From: an uncultured Collinsella sp.
Lineage (GTDB): Bacteria; Actinomycetota; Coriobacteriia; Coriobacteriales; Coriobacteriaceae
Assembly (NCBI GenBank): GCA_900761995.1
Contig: CAAFEY010000013.1
Span: 1-21,687 of the forward strand
Length of the DNA: 21,687 nt
Direction: 5' to 3'
The notes under the pieces are model-generated. The model was not told the origin of the DNA. It ran no database searches and saw only the letters and a program-made list of their open reading frames with translations. The translations under genes were made by a program, and so were the position numbers. Positions within the stretch are counted from its first letter, which is position 1; every line of letters starts with the position of its first letter. Below, piece after piece: positions 7,173-14,344 of the stretch.

Positions 7173-8222
7173 ATGAGTGAACTGGCAAACCGCGGGGAAT
7201 CGGCAATCGTGCCAGAAGTTTTTTACAAGCAGGTTTCCTCGATTTTCAACGCCGCTCGCGACAAGGCCTATACCGCCGTTAACTTTGCGATGGTTGAGGC
7301 ATATTGGGAGATCGGCAAGAGTATTGTTGATGAACAGGGCGGAGAGGAGCGCGCCAAGTATGGCGATGCACTGATCGACGAACTTGCCGTTAGATTGACT
7401 AAGGATTTTGGCAGAGGCTTCAACGCCAGAAGCTTAAGATACATGCGTCAGTTTTATCTTGCGTTCCCAATTCGGAACGCGCTGCGTTCCGAATTGAATT
7501 GGACACATTACCGCAGGTTATCGCGTATAACCGACCCTGATGCTCAAACATGGTACATGAACGAATGTGCCGATTCTCGCTGGAGCACGCGTCAGCTCGA
7601 GCGCCAGATCAACACCATGTTCCGCGAGCGCCTGCTTGCCAGCAAGGACAAGGAGGCCGTCACCCAGGAAATCCAAAAGAGCGCCCCGGCTCGTCGCCCC
7701 GAGGATATCATCCGCGACCCATATGTACTGGAGTTTTTAGGTTTCTCGGACGATACTGCGTTTCGCGAGAGCGATCTAGAGCAGGCGCTCATCACGCATC
7801 TTCAGAAGTTCCTGCTGGAGCTTGGCCGTGGTTTCGCTTTCGAGGCGCGCCAAAGGCGCATCACCTTTGATGGGCGCCATTTCTATATTGACCTTGTGTT
7901 TTACAACTATCTGATGCGCTGCTTCGTGCTCATCGACCTTAAGACGGACGATCTTACGCACCAGGACCTGGGCCAGATGCAAATGTATGTGAACTACTAC
8001 ACGCGCGAGCTCATGAACGAAGGCGACAATCCGCCCATAGGCATCGTGCTCTGCGCGGACAAAAGCGATTCGATCGTCGAGTACACGCTGCCCGAAGACA
8101 ACGACCAAGTGTTTGCCGCCAAATACCTGCCGTATCTTCCAAGCAAGGAAGAGCTGGCGCGCGAGCTGAGTGCCGAGTACCGCGCCATCAACGAAGCGAC
8201 TAATGGCGAAGCGCAAGGGTAG
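7173..8222 (+). CDS. DUF1016 / PDDEXK nuclease domain protein (YhcG-like)
   Basis: A 349-aa cytoplasmic protein. The N-terminal DUF1016 part carries the family features AYWEIGKSI (43-51), R-S-L-R-Y-M-R-Q-F-Y near 86-95, RSELNWTHYRRL (105-116) and WSTRQLERQI (137-146). The C-terminal half is a PDDEXK-type nuclease fold: E203 in an early helix, D240 in FYIDLVFY, D255-L-K257 in VLIDLK, and GQMQMYVNYY. The nuclease residues look intact. Family members are found near restriction-modification and other mobile defence genes; their role is not settled. The start is uncertain: ATG 7173 (AGGAAAG 13 bases upstream), TTG 7170 or ATG 7140 are possible. A 13-bp perfect inverted repeat lies inside the coding region (7468-7496). 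Confidence 0.85.
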   Translation: MSELANRGESAIVPEVFYKQVSSIFNAARDKAYTAVNFAMVEAYWEIGKSIVDEQGGEERAKYGDALIDELAVRLTKDFGRGFNARSLRYMRQFYLAFPIRNALRSELNWTHYRRLSRITDPDAQTWYMNECADSRWSTRQLERQINTMFRERLLASKDKEAVTQEIQKSAPARRPEDIIRDPYVLEFLGFSDDTAFRESDLEQALITHLQKFLLELGRGFAFEARQRRITFDGRHFYIDLVFYNYLMRCFVLIDLKTDDLTHQDLGQMQMYVNYYTRELMNEGDNPPIGIVLCADKSDSIVEYTLPEDNDQVFAAKYLPYLPSKEELARELSAEYRAINEATNGEAQG

Positions 8223-8285
8223 CGGCACGTTGCGACCGATACCCCCGACGGCGCTCCACATCACCCGGGATAAGAGGAGCTTTCC

Positions 8286-9074
8286 ATGACAGACAGACCG
8301 AAAACAACACTGCGCGACTGCATCTATGGGCTTGCCGTCGGTGACGCGCTGGGCGTTCCCTACGAGTTCAGGCCCCGCGGTACGTTCGAATGCACGGACA
8401 TGATCGGCTACGGCACGCATGGGCAACCCGCCGGCACCTGGAGCGACGACACATCTATGACGCTTGCTACCTGCGACTCGATTAGGGAGCTCGGGCACAT
8501 CGACACCGCGGACATGCGCGACAAGTTCGTAAGCTGGATTGCCCGTGGCGAGTATACGATCGATGGCGTTTTCGATTACGGCGGTACGACCGCCCGCGCC
8601 CTGCGCACCGGCAAAGGAGGCTCCGGCGAGCGCGACAACGGCAACGGATCGCTCATGCGCATCGCTCCCCTGGCGTTCACCGATGCGACAGACGAAGAGG
8701 TCAGCAAGGTCTCCGCGATTACGCACGCCCACAGAACGTCGACCGACGCATGCATCATATTTGTCGAGCTGATGAGGGATGTGATGAACGACGTGCTCCC
8801 CTCGTGGGCGCTCCATCTGAAAGGCGTGCCTGAGCAGGAGATCAGGTCGGGTGGCTTCGTGCGCGACACGCTTAAGGCAGCCACCTGGTGTTTCGTCAAC
8901 ACTAACAGCTACGAAGATTGCGTGCTTGCCGCCGTCAACCTAGGCGACGACACCGACACCACCGCAGCCGTCGCCGGCGCCCTCGCCGGCACGGCATACG
9001 GTCTCAAAGCCATCCCACAGGAGTGGATCGACACTCTGCGCGGCAAAGAGCTGATTGAGAGCTGCCTGTTTTAA
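8286..9074 (+). CDS. ADP-ribosylglycohydrolase family protein
   Basis: A 262-aa member of the DraG/ARH family, which removes ADP-ribose from proteins, nucleic acids or small molecules using two metal ions. Metal-binding motifs are visible at both ends: GLAVGDALGVPYEF (residues 15-28), WSDDTSM (about 52-58, usually T-D-D-T), NGNGSLMRIAP (about 118-128) and LGDDTDTTAAVAGALAG near 219-235. The expected aspartates are present, so it is probably active. It is slightly shorter than the common 300 aa. GAGGAG lies just before ATG 8286. It starts 63 bases after the DUF1016 gene and is followed by a 73-aa gene 32 bases on; the three may be co-transcribed. No ADP-ribosyltransferase partner lies in the window, so whether it serves toxin reversal or housekeeping is open. 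Confidence 0.9.
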   Translation: MTDRPKTTLRDCIYGLAVGDALGVPYEFRPRGTFECTDMIGYGTHGQPAGTWSDDTSMTLATCDSIRELGHIDTADMRDKFVSWIARGEYTIDGVFDYGGTTARALRTGKGGSGERDNGNGSLMRIAPLAFTDATDEEVSKVSAITHAHRTSTDACIIFVELMRDVMNDVLPSWALHLKGVPEQEIRSGGFVRDTLKAATWCFVNTNSYEDCVLAAVNLGDDTDTTAAVAGALAGTAYGLKAIPQEWIDTLRGKELIESCLF

Positions 9075-9106
9075 GGCGCCATTCAAGAAATAAGGCAGGA
9101 GGCATC

Positions 9107-9328
9107 ATGGAGAGGAAGATCGCAAATATAGACGAGTTCCAAGTGGACGAAAACGGAATTCCGCTATTTCCAGTAGGACTGAAGGAGGAAACCAGCCTCT
9201 ATGTCCTCCCCGACGGGCGTTACCTCCCCTGCGGGGTCTACAGGACCGCGGACGGCGGTTCGATCATTTATGAGCCATCCGAACTAAGCTTCTTCGGGCA
9301 GATGCTTGCTCAATTCAAAGAGAACTAG
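9107..9328 (+). CDS. Hypothetical 73-aa protein
   Basis: A small acidic protein I do not recognise. A strong Shine-Dalgarno (GGCAGGAGG) precedes ATG 9107 and codon use resembles its neighbours, so it looks genuine. It has no signal peptide or membrane segment. The middle has alternating strand-like pieces (TSLYVLPDGRYLPCGVYR, then GGSIIYEPS) and a short C-terminal helix. It follows the ADP-ribosylglycohydrolase by 32 bases on the same strand and probably shares its transcript. A regulatory or accessory role is possible but unsupported. Confidence 0.65.
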   Translation: MERKIANIDEFQVDENGIPLFPVGLKEETSLYVLPDGRYLPCGVYRTADGGSIIYEPSELSFFGQMLAQFKEN

Positions 9329-9471
9329 AGGCTTGATTGCCCGTTAGATCGACACTGCTCCAAGCCATGGGGCGGGTAGGATGTCTCCCGCCGCGGCCTG
9401 TGAGGTAGAATTACGACTGCCGCGGAATCCGCCTGCGGGCAACGCTCCGATCTCCGATTGGGGTGAAGCCT

Positions 9472-9564
9472 ATGAACTTGTTTCTTGAAATCCTGCGCCT
9501 CTCGATGTATGTAACCGGCATCGTCCGGAACCTCTACTCGATCTGGCGGGAATATAAGCAGTAA
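9472..9564 (+). CDS. Possible 30-aa amphipathic peptide gene
   Basis: ATG 9472 opens a 30-codon frame beginning MNLFLEILRLSMYV and ending SIWREYKQ. It is preceded by GGGGTGA with 5-base spacing and followed 23 bases later by a clean terminator (9587-9612). A TAGAAT hexamer near 9410 could be a -10 box, with no good -35. The peptide is rich in Leu/Ile/Val/Tyr with evenly spaced charges, suggesting an amphipathic or membrane-associated helix, as in small toxins or regulatory peptides. The dedicated terminator in an otherwise empty 600-base gap is the main reason to take it seriously. It may equally be a small RNA gene with a chance frame. Confidence 0.35.
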   Translation: MNLFLEILRLSMYVTGIVRNLYSIWREYKQ

Positions 9565-9586
9565 CGGATAGCGAAGGGAGTCATGC

Positions 9587-9612
9587 AAAGGGCCGGTCGC
9601 ACCCGGCCCTTT
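9587..9612 (+). terminator. Terminator-like hairpin after the 30-aa frame
   Basis: A perfect 10-bp stem AAAGGGCCGG (9587-9596 with 9603-9612) and a 6-base loop. The stem's own TTT end is the only U-run, so it is moderately strong. From 9613 to 9841 I see no gene, only an 8-bp inverted repeat ACACGATG/CATCGTGT (9775-9782 and 9830-9837) just beyond the SHOCT frame. Confidence 0.6.
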
Positions 9613-9841
9613 AGACGATAGTACCTGCGTTGCCCGCGCTTCCAAAGTTGACCGACTGAGGAGCGGGTTCCGCGGCACATCCTGATTTTACCCAGTGGCA
9701 AGGCTCTTTTACAGCCGTTCCACCGTTTATTTACATCCGCCAATCAAGACGAGGCTACTACGCACCTTTATTACACACGATGTTTTCAGCCTGGTATAAA
9801 CAAGTTCAATAATAGAATGCAAATCCAACCATCGTGTCTGA

Positions 9842-9940
9842 TTACGAAAGGATTTTTGCCTTTTCTGCAGCAAACTCTTCCTCGGTAAGTACTCCACTCT
9901 CACGCAGTGCTGCAAGCCTCTCAAGCCTTGCAACTACATC
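9842..9940 (-). pseudogene. SHOCT domain in the +1 frame behind the 9939-10310 gene
   Basis: Minus-strand codons 9940 down to 9842 read DVVARLERLAALRESG and then VLTEEEFAAEKAKILS before TAA. This is a textbook SHOCT (short C-terminal) domain: L-x-x-L-x-x-L-x-x-x-G-x-[IL]-T-x-x-E-[FY]. It has no start codon of its own. It begins exactly where the upstream frame stops at GGT-TGA-T, and skipping one T joins the two frames. Either a one-base deletion or insertion broke a longer protein, or a +1 ribosomal frameshift joins them. SHOCT domains normally sit at the C-terminus of another domain, which fits. Confidence 0.7.
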
Positions 9941-10310
9941 AACCACTATCCGCCAGCGTCTCAATAGTCTGTGAAACCTGCGGATACCGCTCGAGCTCCT
10001 TCGATAGGGCATCGACTATCTTGGCAATATTCTTTGCATTTTTGCCCCCGTTTAATACGTTTGCCCTGACCTTAGATGACGACTTGACAGTAACGCCAGA
10101 TCCGCCTTCAACTGGAACAACCGAAATACTGATATTTTCGCCCCAAGACCAAAGGCTCATACCAATCTCGGCTGCAACTGTTCTTGTTGTGGGCGATGCA
10201 CTATCAACTTTTACTTTAGGCAGCTTTTCCATAGCTGCCTTCAAGGCATTAAACGTGTCGTCAGGAGAATACGGTACCTGAAGCTGAAGCTGCTGATCCG
10301 CAAAACCCAT
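9939..10310 (-). CDS. Uncharacterised protein, C-terminal SHOCT tail out of frame
   Basis: A 123-aa cytoplasmic protein starting at ATG 10310 after GGAGG (7-base spacing). It opens MGFADQQLQLQVPYSPDD and has a segment resembling small alpha/beta domains that follow a polar or hydrophobic strand pattern (AEIGMSLWSWGENISISVVP, GVTVKSSSK), ending in a helix (AKNIAKIVDALSKELERY). I do not recognise the family. It stops at TGA 9941-9939. Immediately behind, one base out of frame, lies a full SHOCT domain, so the native protein was probably about 155 aa. As it stands, the chain is shortened unless frameshifting occurs. Confidence 0.7.
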   Translation of the reverse strand: MGFADQQLQLQVPYSPDDTFNALKAAMEKLPKVKVDSASPTTRTVAAEIGMSLWSWGENISISVVPVEGGSGVTVKSSSKVRANVLNGGKNAKNIAKIVDALSKELERYPQVSQTIETLADSG

Positions 10311-10426
10311 AATCTGGCCTCCGCTTCTTACAAGATTAAGGCTATCGGCAATGGTAGCACGTTCCCAGCAGTCTTAAGTTCGTCTCATGACCTTGCGATG
10401 CAGCCCGACGCCCCGGCACCACTCCC

Positions 10427-11764
10427 CTACTTACCAAAAATCGCAGCGAACAATCCCTTGCGTTTGGGCTTTTCTTCTCGGTAGGAACCCTCAGCTGCCG
10501 CTGCAACCTGGCGCGGTTGCTCGCCACCTCCACGGCGCACGATCTGGTATAGGAAGGGCGATTTAACGTATTTGACCTCGATGGGCGTGGCATGCACGGT
10601 ACTTTCGCCGGACAGATGCAGACTCGGATTGAGCGACGCCACCACATGCGTCTCGCGCTTGTCGCTAAACACCACCGCTGCCGCGCGGCTCGTCTGGCCG
10701 TTTACGGCAATGCGCACCTGCTCGCCATCGCGGCTGTCCGTCGCCGGACGATCGATAAAGTACACCGGCACCATCACCAGGCCGTCCTTATGCTTGCGGG
10801 CCTTGCGCGCCCAAGTGCGGATGCTCTTTTTATTGAGCCCCAGCACCGCCTCGGCATCGTTGCCGGCAATGTCGAGCGCCAACTTATCAATGACCACCTG
10901 GTCCTTGGTAGACGCATCGACGGAGACAACGCGAAAGTCACCTTCCTGCATGGCCGGGTCAAACGGCCCAACCTTGGCAAAGTCCCACGGCTCCAAAATG
11001 CCCATAAGGCGAACATCCAGATAGTTTGCCCGCGGATACGCCCAGTCGAGCACCTCGTAGTACACCAGGGTTTCCTTGCTCAGGCCCTTGCCCGGGAAGC
11101 TCGCCATCATACGCAGGTCCGCCAGCGCCATGGGGAAATAGAAGAGCATCATGTCGTTTTGGATCGCGTCTTCCACGTCGTGCCCGGCAAAGGCATCCGG
11201 GTACTGGCGCACCAGCTGCAGCGCGTTGGCACGTGCCTGCTGCGGCGAAATTTCGCAGGGAATACCCTGCTCCGGCACATACTCCGCACCCACGCCCATG
11301 GTCAGACGTTTGCTAAACGTACCGGGCTTGAGCAAGTCGGCAATGCCGATCTTGTTGCCGCAGGACGGGCACTCAAACACACGCTGCGTTGACTCGCCCT
11401 CAAAGGACGCTCCGCAGAAGGGGCAGGGAATGCTCACGTGCGTCGCTTCTTGGAACTCCTGCGCCGTGCCGCGGTCCTCCCACAGCAGATGTTCCAGGAC
11501 CGACTGATTGCGCCAGTGCGAATTGAAGAAATACCAGTCCGGGTCCTCCGGGCGCTCGAGTTGCGACACATGCGTGAGCTTGAGCAGTCCATCCACTACC
11601 GTCAACGGCGTATGGCGAATGCCCAAAGCGCTCTTGGGCTCTCCGGCGTCCGCCTGCCACGGAATGACCGCGCCGCAATAAGCGCACTCAAAGCTGCGCT
11701 TAGCTTGGTGCGAGTACATAGGGCCGCCGCAGTTTTGACATTTAATGGCAAACATCTCGTCCAT
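10427..11764 (-). CDS. Zinc-ribbon protein (two CxxC pairs twice)
   Basis: A 445-aa cytoplasmic protein starting at ATG 11764 after AAAGGAGG. Two zinc ribbons are visible: C9-x2-C12 with C27-x2-C30 (CQNCGG, CAYCG), and C114-x2-C117 with C132-x2-C135 (CPFCG, CPSCG). The intervening and C-terminal regions (about 140-400) have no motif I recognise, and no membrane segment. The C-terminus is basic (PKRKGLFAAIFGK). The general look matches TFIIB-type zinc-ribbon proteins of unknown function, some of which sit near membrane or stress genes. It is divergent from the cation transporter, and a perfect 7-bp dyad (11792-11810) lies 28 bases upstream of its start, so it may be regulated by a repressor. 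Confidence 0.8.
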   Translation of the reverse strand: MDEMFAIKCQNCGGPMYSHQAKRSFECAYCGAVIPWQADAGEPKSALGIRHTPLTVVDGLLKLTHVSQLERPEDPDWYFFNSHWRNQSVLEHLLWEDRGTAQEFQEATHVSIPCPFCGASFEGESTQRVFECPSCGNKIGIADLLKPGTFSKRLTMGVGAEYVPEQGIPCEISPQQARANALQLVRQYPDAFAGHDVEDAIQNDMMLFYFPMALADLRMMASFPGKGLSKETLVYYEVLDWAYPRANYLDVRLMGILEPWDFAKVGPFDPAMQEGDFRVVSVDASTKDQVVIDKLALDIAGNDAEAVLGLNKKSIRTWARKARKHKDGLVMVPVYFIDRPATDSRDGEQVRIAVNGQTSRAAAVVFSDKRETHVVASLNPSLHLSGESTVHATPIEVKYVKSPFLYQIVRRGGGEQPRQVAAAAEGSYREEKPKRKGLFAAIFGK

Positions 11765-11791
11765 GGAAACGTCCTCCTTTGCACAAAGCTG

Positions 11792-11810
11792 TCGACATTA
11801 AGTATGTCGA
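11792..11810. promoter_or_regulatory. Dyad TCGACAT-n5-ATGTCGA upstream of the zinc-ribbon gene
   Basis: A perfect inverted repeat with 7-bp arms and a 5-base AT-rich centre (TAAGT). It lies 28 bases upstream of the zinc-ribbon start codon and 172 bases upstream of the transporter start. Size and symmetry fit a dimeric regulator's operator. The binding protein is unknown. Confidence 0.45.
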
Positions 11811-11981
11811 GCAAACAGGCACATGCCCATACCCATGTGGCCCAAAATGGACCACCCAGGCAGACGAGAAGGCTCGCTCGTTAGCACCGGCAGACTATTG
11901 CTGCATTTTCTGAGCATCGGTGCACGGCGCCCCCGCGCGAGCTACACTATCCCCTTAAACATGATTGTGAGGACGACCGCT

Positions 11982-13163
11982 ATGCTATTTGTAAATCGGC
12001 TGGTACATACGCTTGTTCCCGGCAGCGAGAGCGAGCCGGTCGATGCATCTTGCCGCACCAACGCGGGCTTTTCCGCAAGCCTCGTCTGCATTGGCCTCAA
12101 CATCACCCTGTGCCTGGCCAAGGGCATCGCGGGCCTGCTCGCCGGCTCCGTCTCCCTCATCGCCGACGCTTTCAACAACCTCTCCGATGCCTCGAGCAAC
12201 ATCGTAAGCCTGCTCGGGTTCCGCCTTGCCAGCCGCCCGGCAGACGAAGGCCACCCCTATGGCCACGGCCGCTACGAGTACCTAGCCGGTCTGTTCGTCG
12301 CCGTCCTGGTTTGCGCCGTCGGCATCAACCTGATCCTCGAGTCGGTCACTAAGATCATCAAGCCTTCCCCCACTGCATATTCGGTGCTCTCCTTAGCCGC
12401 CCTCGTCTTGTCCATGCTCGTTAAGCTCTGGATGGCCGCGTTCAACCGCACGTTGGGCGACCGCATCGACTCGGAGACGCTCATCGCCACAGCACAGGAC
12501 TCCAAAAACGACGTCATCACCTCGGGCTCGGTCCTGGTGGCGGCGCTTATTTCGCAGACGACCGGCTTTGACCTCGATGGCTGGGCAGGCCTGGGTGTGG
12601 GCATCTTCATCTGCATCAGCGGCCTGGGCCTGGTGCGCGACGCCATCAGCCCGCTGTTAGGACAAGCGCCCGACCCCAAGCTCGTCCAGGAAATCCGCGA
12701 CAGGATTATGTCGTACCCCCAGGTCTTGGGCACACACGACCTCATGGTGCACGACTACGGCCCCGGTCGTCAGTTTGCCAGCGCCCACGTGGAGATGCCC
12801 GGCGAGGGCGACGCATTTGAGCACCACGAGATTTTGGACACCATCGAGCACGATATCAAACGGCAGATGGGCATCGGTATCACGCTGCACTGCGACCCCA
12901 TCGCCACCACCGGCGACGACCTACGCGGCTGGGTCAAGCGCGGCGTCATGCAGATCGACCCCGCGCTCTCCATCCACGACCTGCACGAGCACGACGGGTT
13001 CGTTTCGTTTGACCTGGTGCGTCCCGACGGCTTTGACATATCCGACGAGGAGCTGCTGGAGCTCGTCACGCGCATCGTGCACGAGCGCCGGCCCGACGTC
13101 TCGTGCGTCGTCACGTTTGATTCGGGCTTTAGCTCGCCCGAGCGTCCGGCCGAGCAACTGTAG
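11982..13163 (+). CDS. Cation diffusion facilitator, Mn-type signature
   Basis: A 393-aa CDF transporter that exports divalent metal ions across the cytoplasmic membrane in exchange for protons. I chose ATG 11982 (MLFVNRLVHT, GAGG 8 bases upstream) over ATG 11961. About six membrane helices span residues 30-225, followed by a cytoplasmic domain. The linker HPYGHGRYEY (91-100) aligns with HSFGHGKAE of E. coli FieF. Using it as anchor, the transport site is N65-x3-D69 (TM2) and D173-x3-D177 (TM5, AQDSKND), not FieF's D-D/H-D. An N-D/D-D set is described for manganese-type CDFs, so Mn(II) export is likely. No yybP-type riboswitch is visible upstream. The C-terminal part is longer than in FieF and His/Asp-rich (HDLHEHDG, 332-339). 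Confidence 0.9.
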   Translation: MLFVNRLVHTLVPGSESEPVDASCRTNAGFSASLVCIGLNITLCLAKGIAGLLAGSVSLIADAFNNLSDASSNIVSLLGFRLASRPADEGHPYGHGRYEYLAGLFVAVLVCAVGINLILESVTKIIKPSPTAYSVLSLAALVLSMLVKLWMAAFNRTLGDRIDSETLIATAQDSKNDVITSGSVLVAALISQTTGFDLDGWAGLGVGIFICISGLGLVRDAISPLLGQAPDPKLVQEIRDRIMSYPQVLGTHDLMVHDYGPGRQFASAHVEMPGEGDAFEHHEILDTIEHDIKRQMGIGITLHCDPIATTGDDLRGWVKRGVMQIDPALSIHDLHEHDGFVSFDLVRPDGFDISDEELLELVTRIVHERRPDVSCVVTFDSGFSSPERPAEQL

Positions 13164-13175
13164 CCCGCTTAACAG

Positions 13176-14165
13176 CTAGTTTCCCTGCGCGCCCGAGATG
13201 CCGTTTTGTAGGGCGTTCCAGGCATCCGTCGCCATGTCGCCCAAGTTCTGAGCGGTGTCGCCCAGGTTCTGAGCCGTATCACCCAGCTCTTGGGCCTTAT
13301 CCCCAAGCTCCTGTGCCTTGTTGCTCAAGTCCTCCAGCGTATTGGAGCTCGAGCCGTCGGTACCGCTTTGGCCGTCGGACGAGTTGCCCGAGCTGTTCTT
13401 GTGCGTGAGCTGAATTTCGAGGTTGCCGCTGTCGTTATAGTAAGCAGAAGTAACGATCCAGTTGGCATCGACGACGGGCGTTGAGCCATCATCAGTCAGG
13501 ACCACGGCATTCGAAAGATCGGCGCCGCGCGACTTAAGGAGCTTCTTGGCGTTGGACCAGTACTGCCCCGGGATATCGCTCAGATCGACGGTGCTAGACG
13601 AGGCGGACTCGGTTTGCTCAACAGTGGCATCGGCCGTTGAACTCCCTCGCTTGTTAAGCATGCCCGACACGATGGCAAACACAACCGACAGCGCAAAGAA
13701 GATCGCCAGTACGATGAGGATCTTCTTGATCACGCTCGACGAACGCGACGGCTTCTTCTCCTCGTCCTCGCCATATTGCGGAATCGACTTGGGGTACTCG
13801 CGATACGGCTCGCGCGACTCGTAGCGAGGCTGCGCCGTGCGAGGCATATACGTCGTCTGCTGAGGCTGCGGAATGGGATTCTGCGGCAGGTTGTCATAGG
13901 GATTCGGCGTCGAGGCAGCATAAGAATCCTGCGGCGCGTAATCAAACGGATCCGGAGCTGCGTTGCCATAGGGGCCTTGCGAAGATGTAGCGTAAGAATC
14001 CTGCGCCGTGTCGCCATAGCCCATAACCCGGGTGGGCTCGGCAGAAGGCTGCGTCGCGGCGGGGTCGGTATAACCGAGGTTGGGAACAACGCGGGTCGCA
14101 TCGGCGCTATCGCCAGCCTGCGCGGAACCGTAGCCGCCCATCACGGTTGTCTTGTCCTGATCCAT
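13176..14165 (-). CDS. Single-pass membrane protein with PASTA-like outer domain and heptad repeats
   Basis: A 329-aa protein, ATG 14165 after AAGGAA. Residues 1-140 are disordered and rich in Pro, Tyr, Gln and Ser. They contain three spaced Thr-x-Val motifs (TTVMGGYG, ATRVVPNLGY, PTRVMGYG), reminiscent of Ser/Thr-kinase or FHA-binding sites. One membrane helix spans about 148-170 (KILIVLAIFFALSVVFAIV). The outer part 194-256 resembles a PASTA repeat: IPGQYWSNAKKLLKSRGADL, then a strand and ANWIVTS. The tail 284-311 has four 7-residue repeats AQ[EN]LGD[KTM], likely coiled coil. No PASTA kinase lies in the window. A cell-envelope sensor or kinase substrate is plausible but inferred. It ends only 12 bases from the convergent transporter gene. 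Confidence 0.75.
   Translation of the reverse strand: MDQDKTTVMGGYGSAQAGDSADATRVVPNLGYTDPAATQPSAEPTRVMGYGDTAQDSYATSSQGPYGNAAPDPFDYAPQDSYAASTPNPYDNLPQNPIPQPQQTTYMPRTAQPRYESREPYREYPKSIPQYGEDEEKKPSRSSSVIKKILIVLAIFFALSVVFAIVSGMLNKRGSSTADATVEQTESASSSTVDLSDIPGQYWSNAKKLLKSRGADLSNAVVLTDDGSTPVVDANWIVTSAYYNDSGNLEIQLTHKNSSGNSSDGQSGTDGSSSNTLEDLSNKAQELGDKAQELGDTAQNLGDTAQNLGDMATDAWNALQNGISGAQGN
13233..13316 (-). repeat. Four 21-bp coding repeats (heptad repeats)
   Basis: Four successive in-frame copies encode AQELGDK, AQELGDT, AQNLGDT and AQNLGDM in the tail of the membrane protein. The DNA copies differ at several third positions, so the array is not freshly expanded. It could still change length by slippage or recombination. 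Confidence 0.8.
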
Positions 14166-14282
14166 GCAACGATTCCTTTCCGTCGCGCGTGAGCATCAAG
14201 TTATCCATGCATTCTACCCGCGCAAAAGCCTATGATGGGCAGAGCCCGTCGGTATCTACAAGACATGCGCGGGCCTAAGGAT

Positions 14283-14319
14283 AAAAAAGCCCCGCCGGGC
14301 CTTGGGGGCACGGCGGGGC
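14283..14319 (-). terminator. Rho-independent terminator after formate-THF ligase
   Basis: Read on the minus strand, GCCCCGCCG (14319-14311) pairs with CGGCGGGGC (14297-14289), followed by TTTTTT (14288-14283). It lies 25 bases after the gene's stop. The rest of the gap to the membrane-protein start holds nothing else I recognise. Confidence 0.9.
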
Positions 14320-14344
14320 GGGCAGGCAGCTAGGGGCAACAGGC

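Noticed and set aside
9325..9743. Minus-strand frames of 117 and 69 codons
   Set aside because: No ribosome site, low-complexity Arg/Pro/Ser composition, and they overlap a terminator and a better plus-strand candidate.
10592..11392. Plus-strand open frame opposite the zinc-ribbon gene
   Set aside because: Antisense shadow, no start signal, His/Arg-rich composition.
11811..11981. Manganese (yybP-ykoY) riboswitch ahead of the cation transporter
   Set aside because: The conserved junction sequences are not visible and the leader is short.
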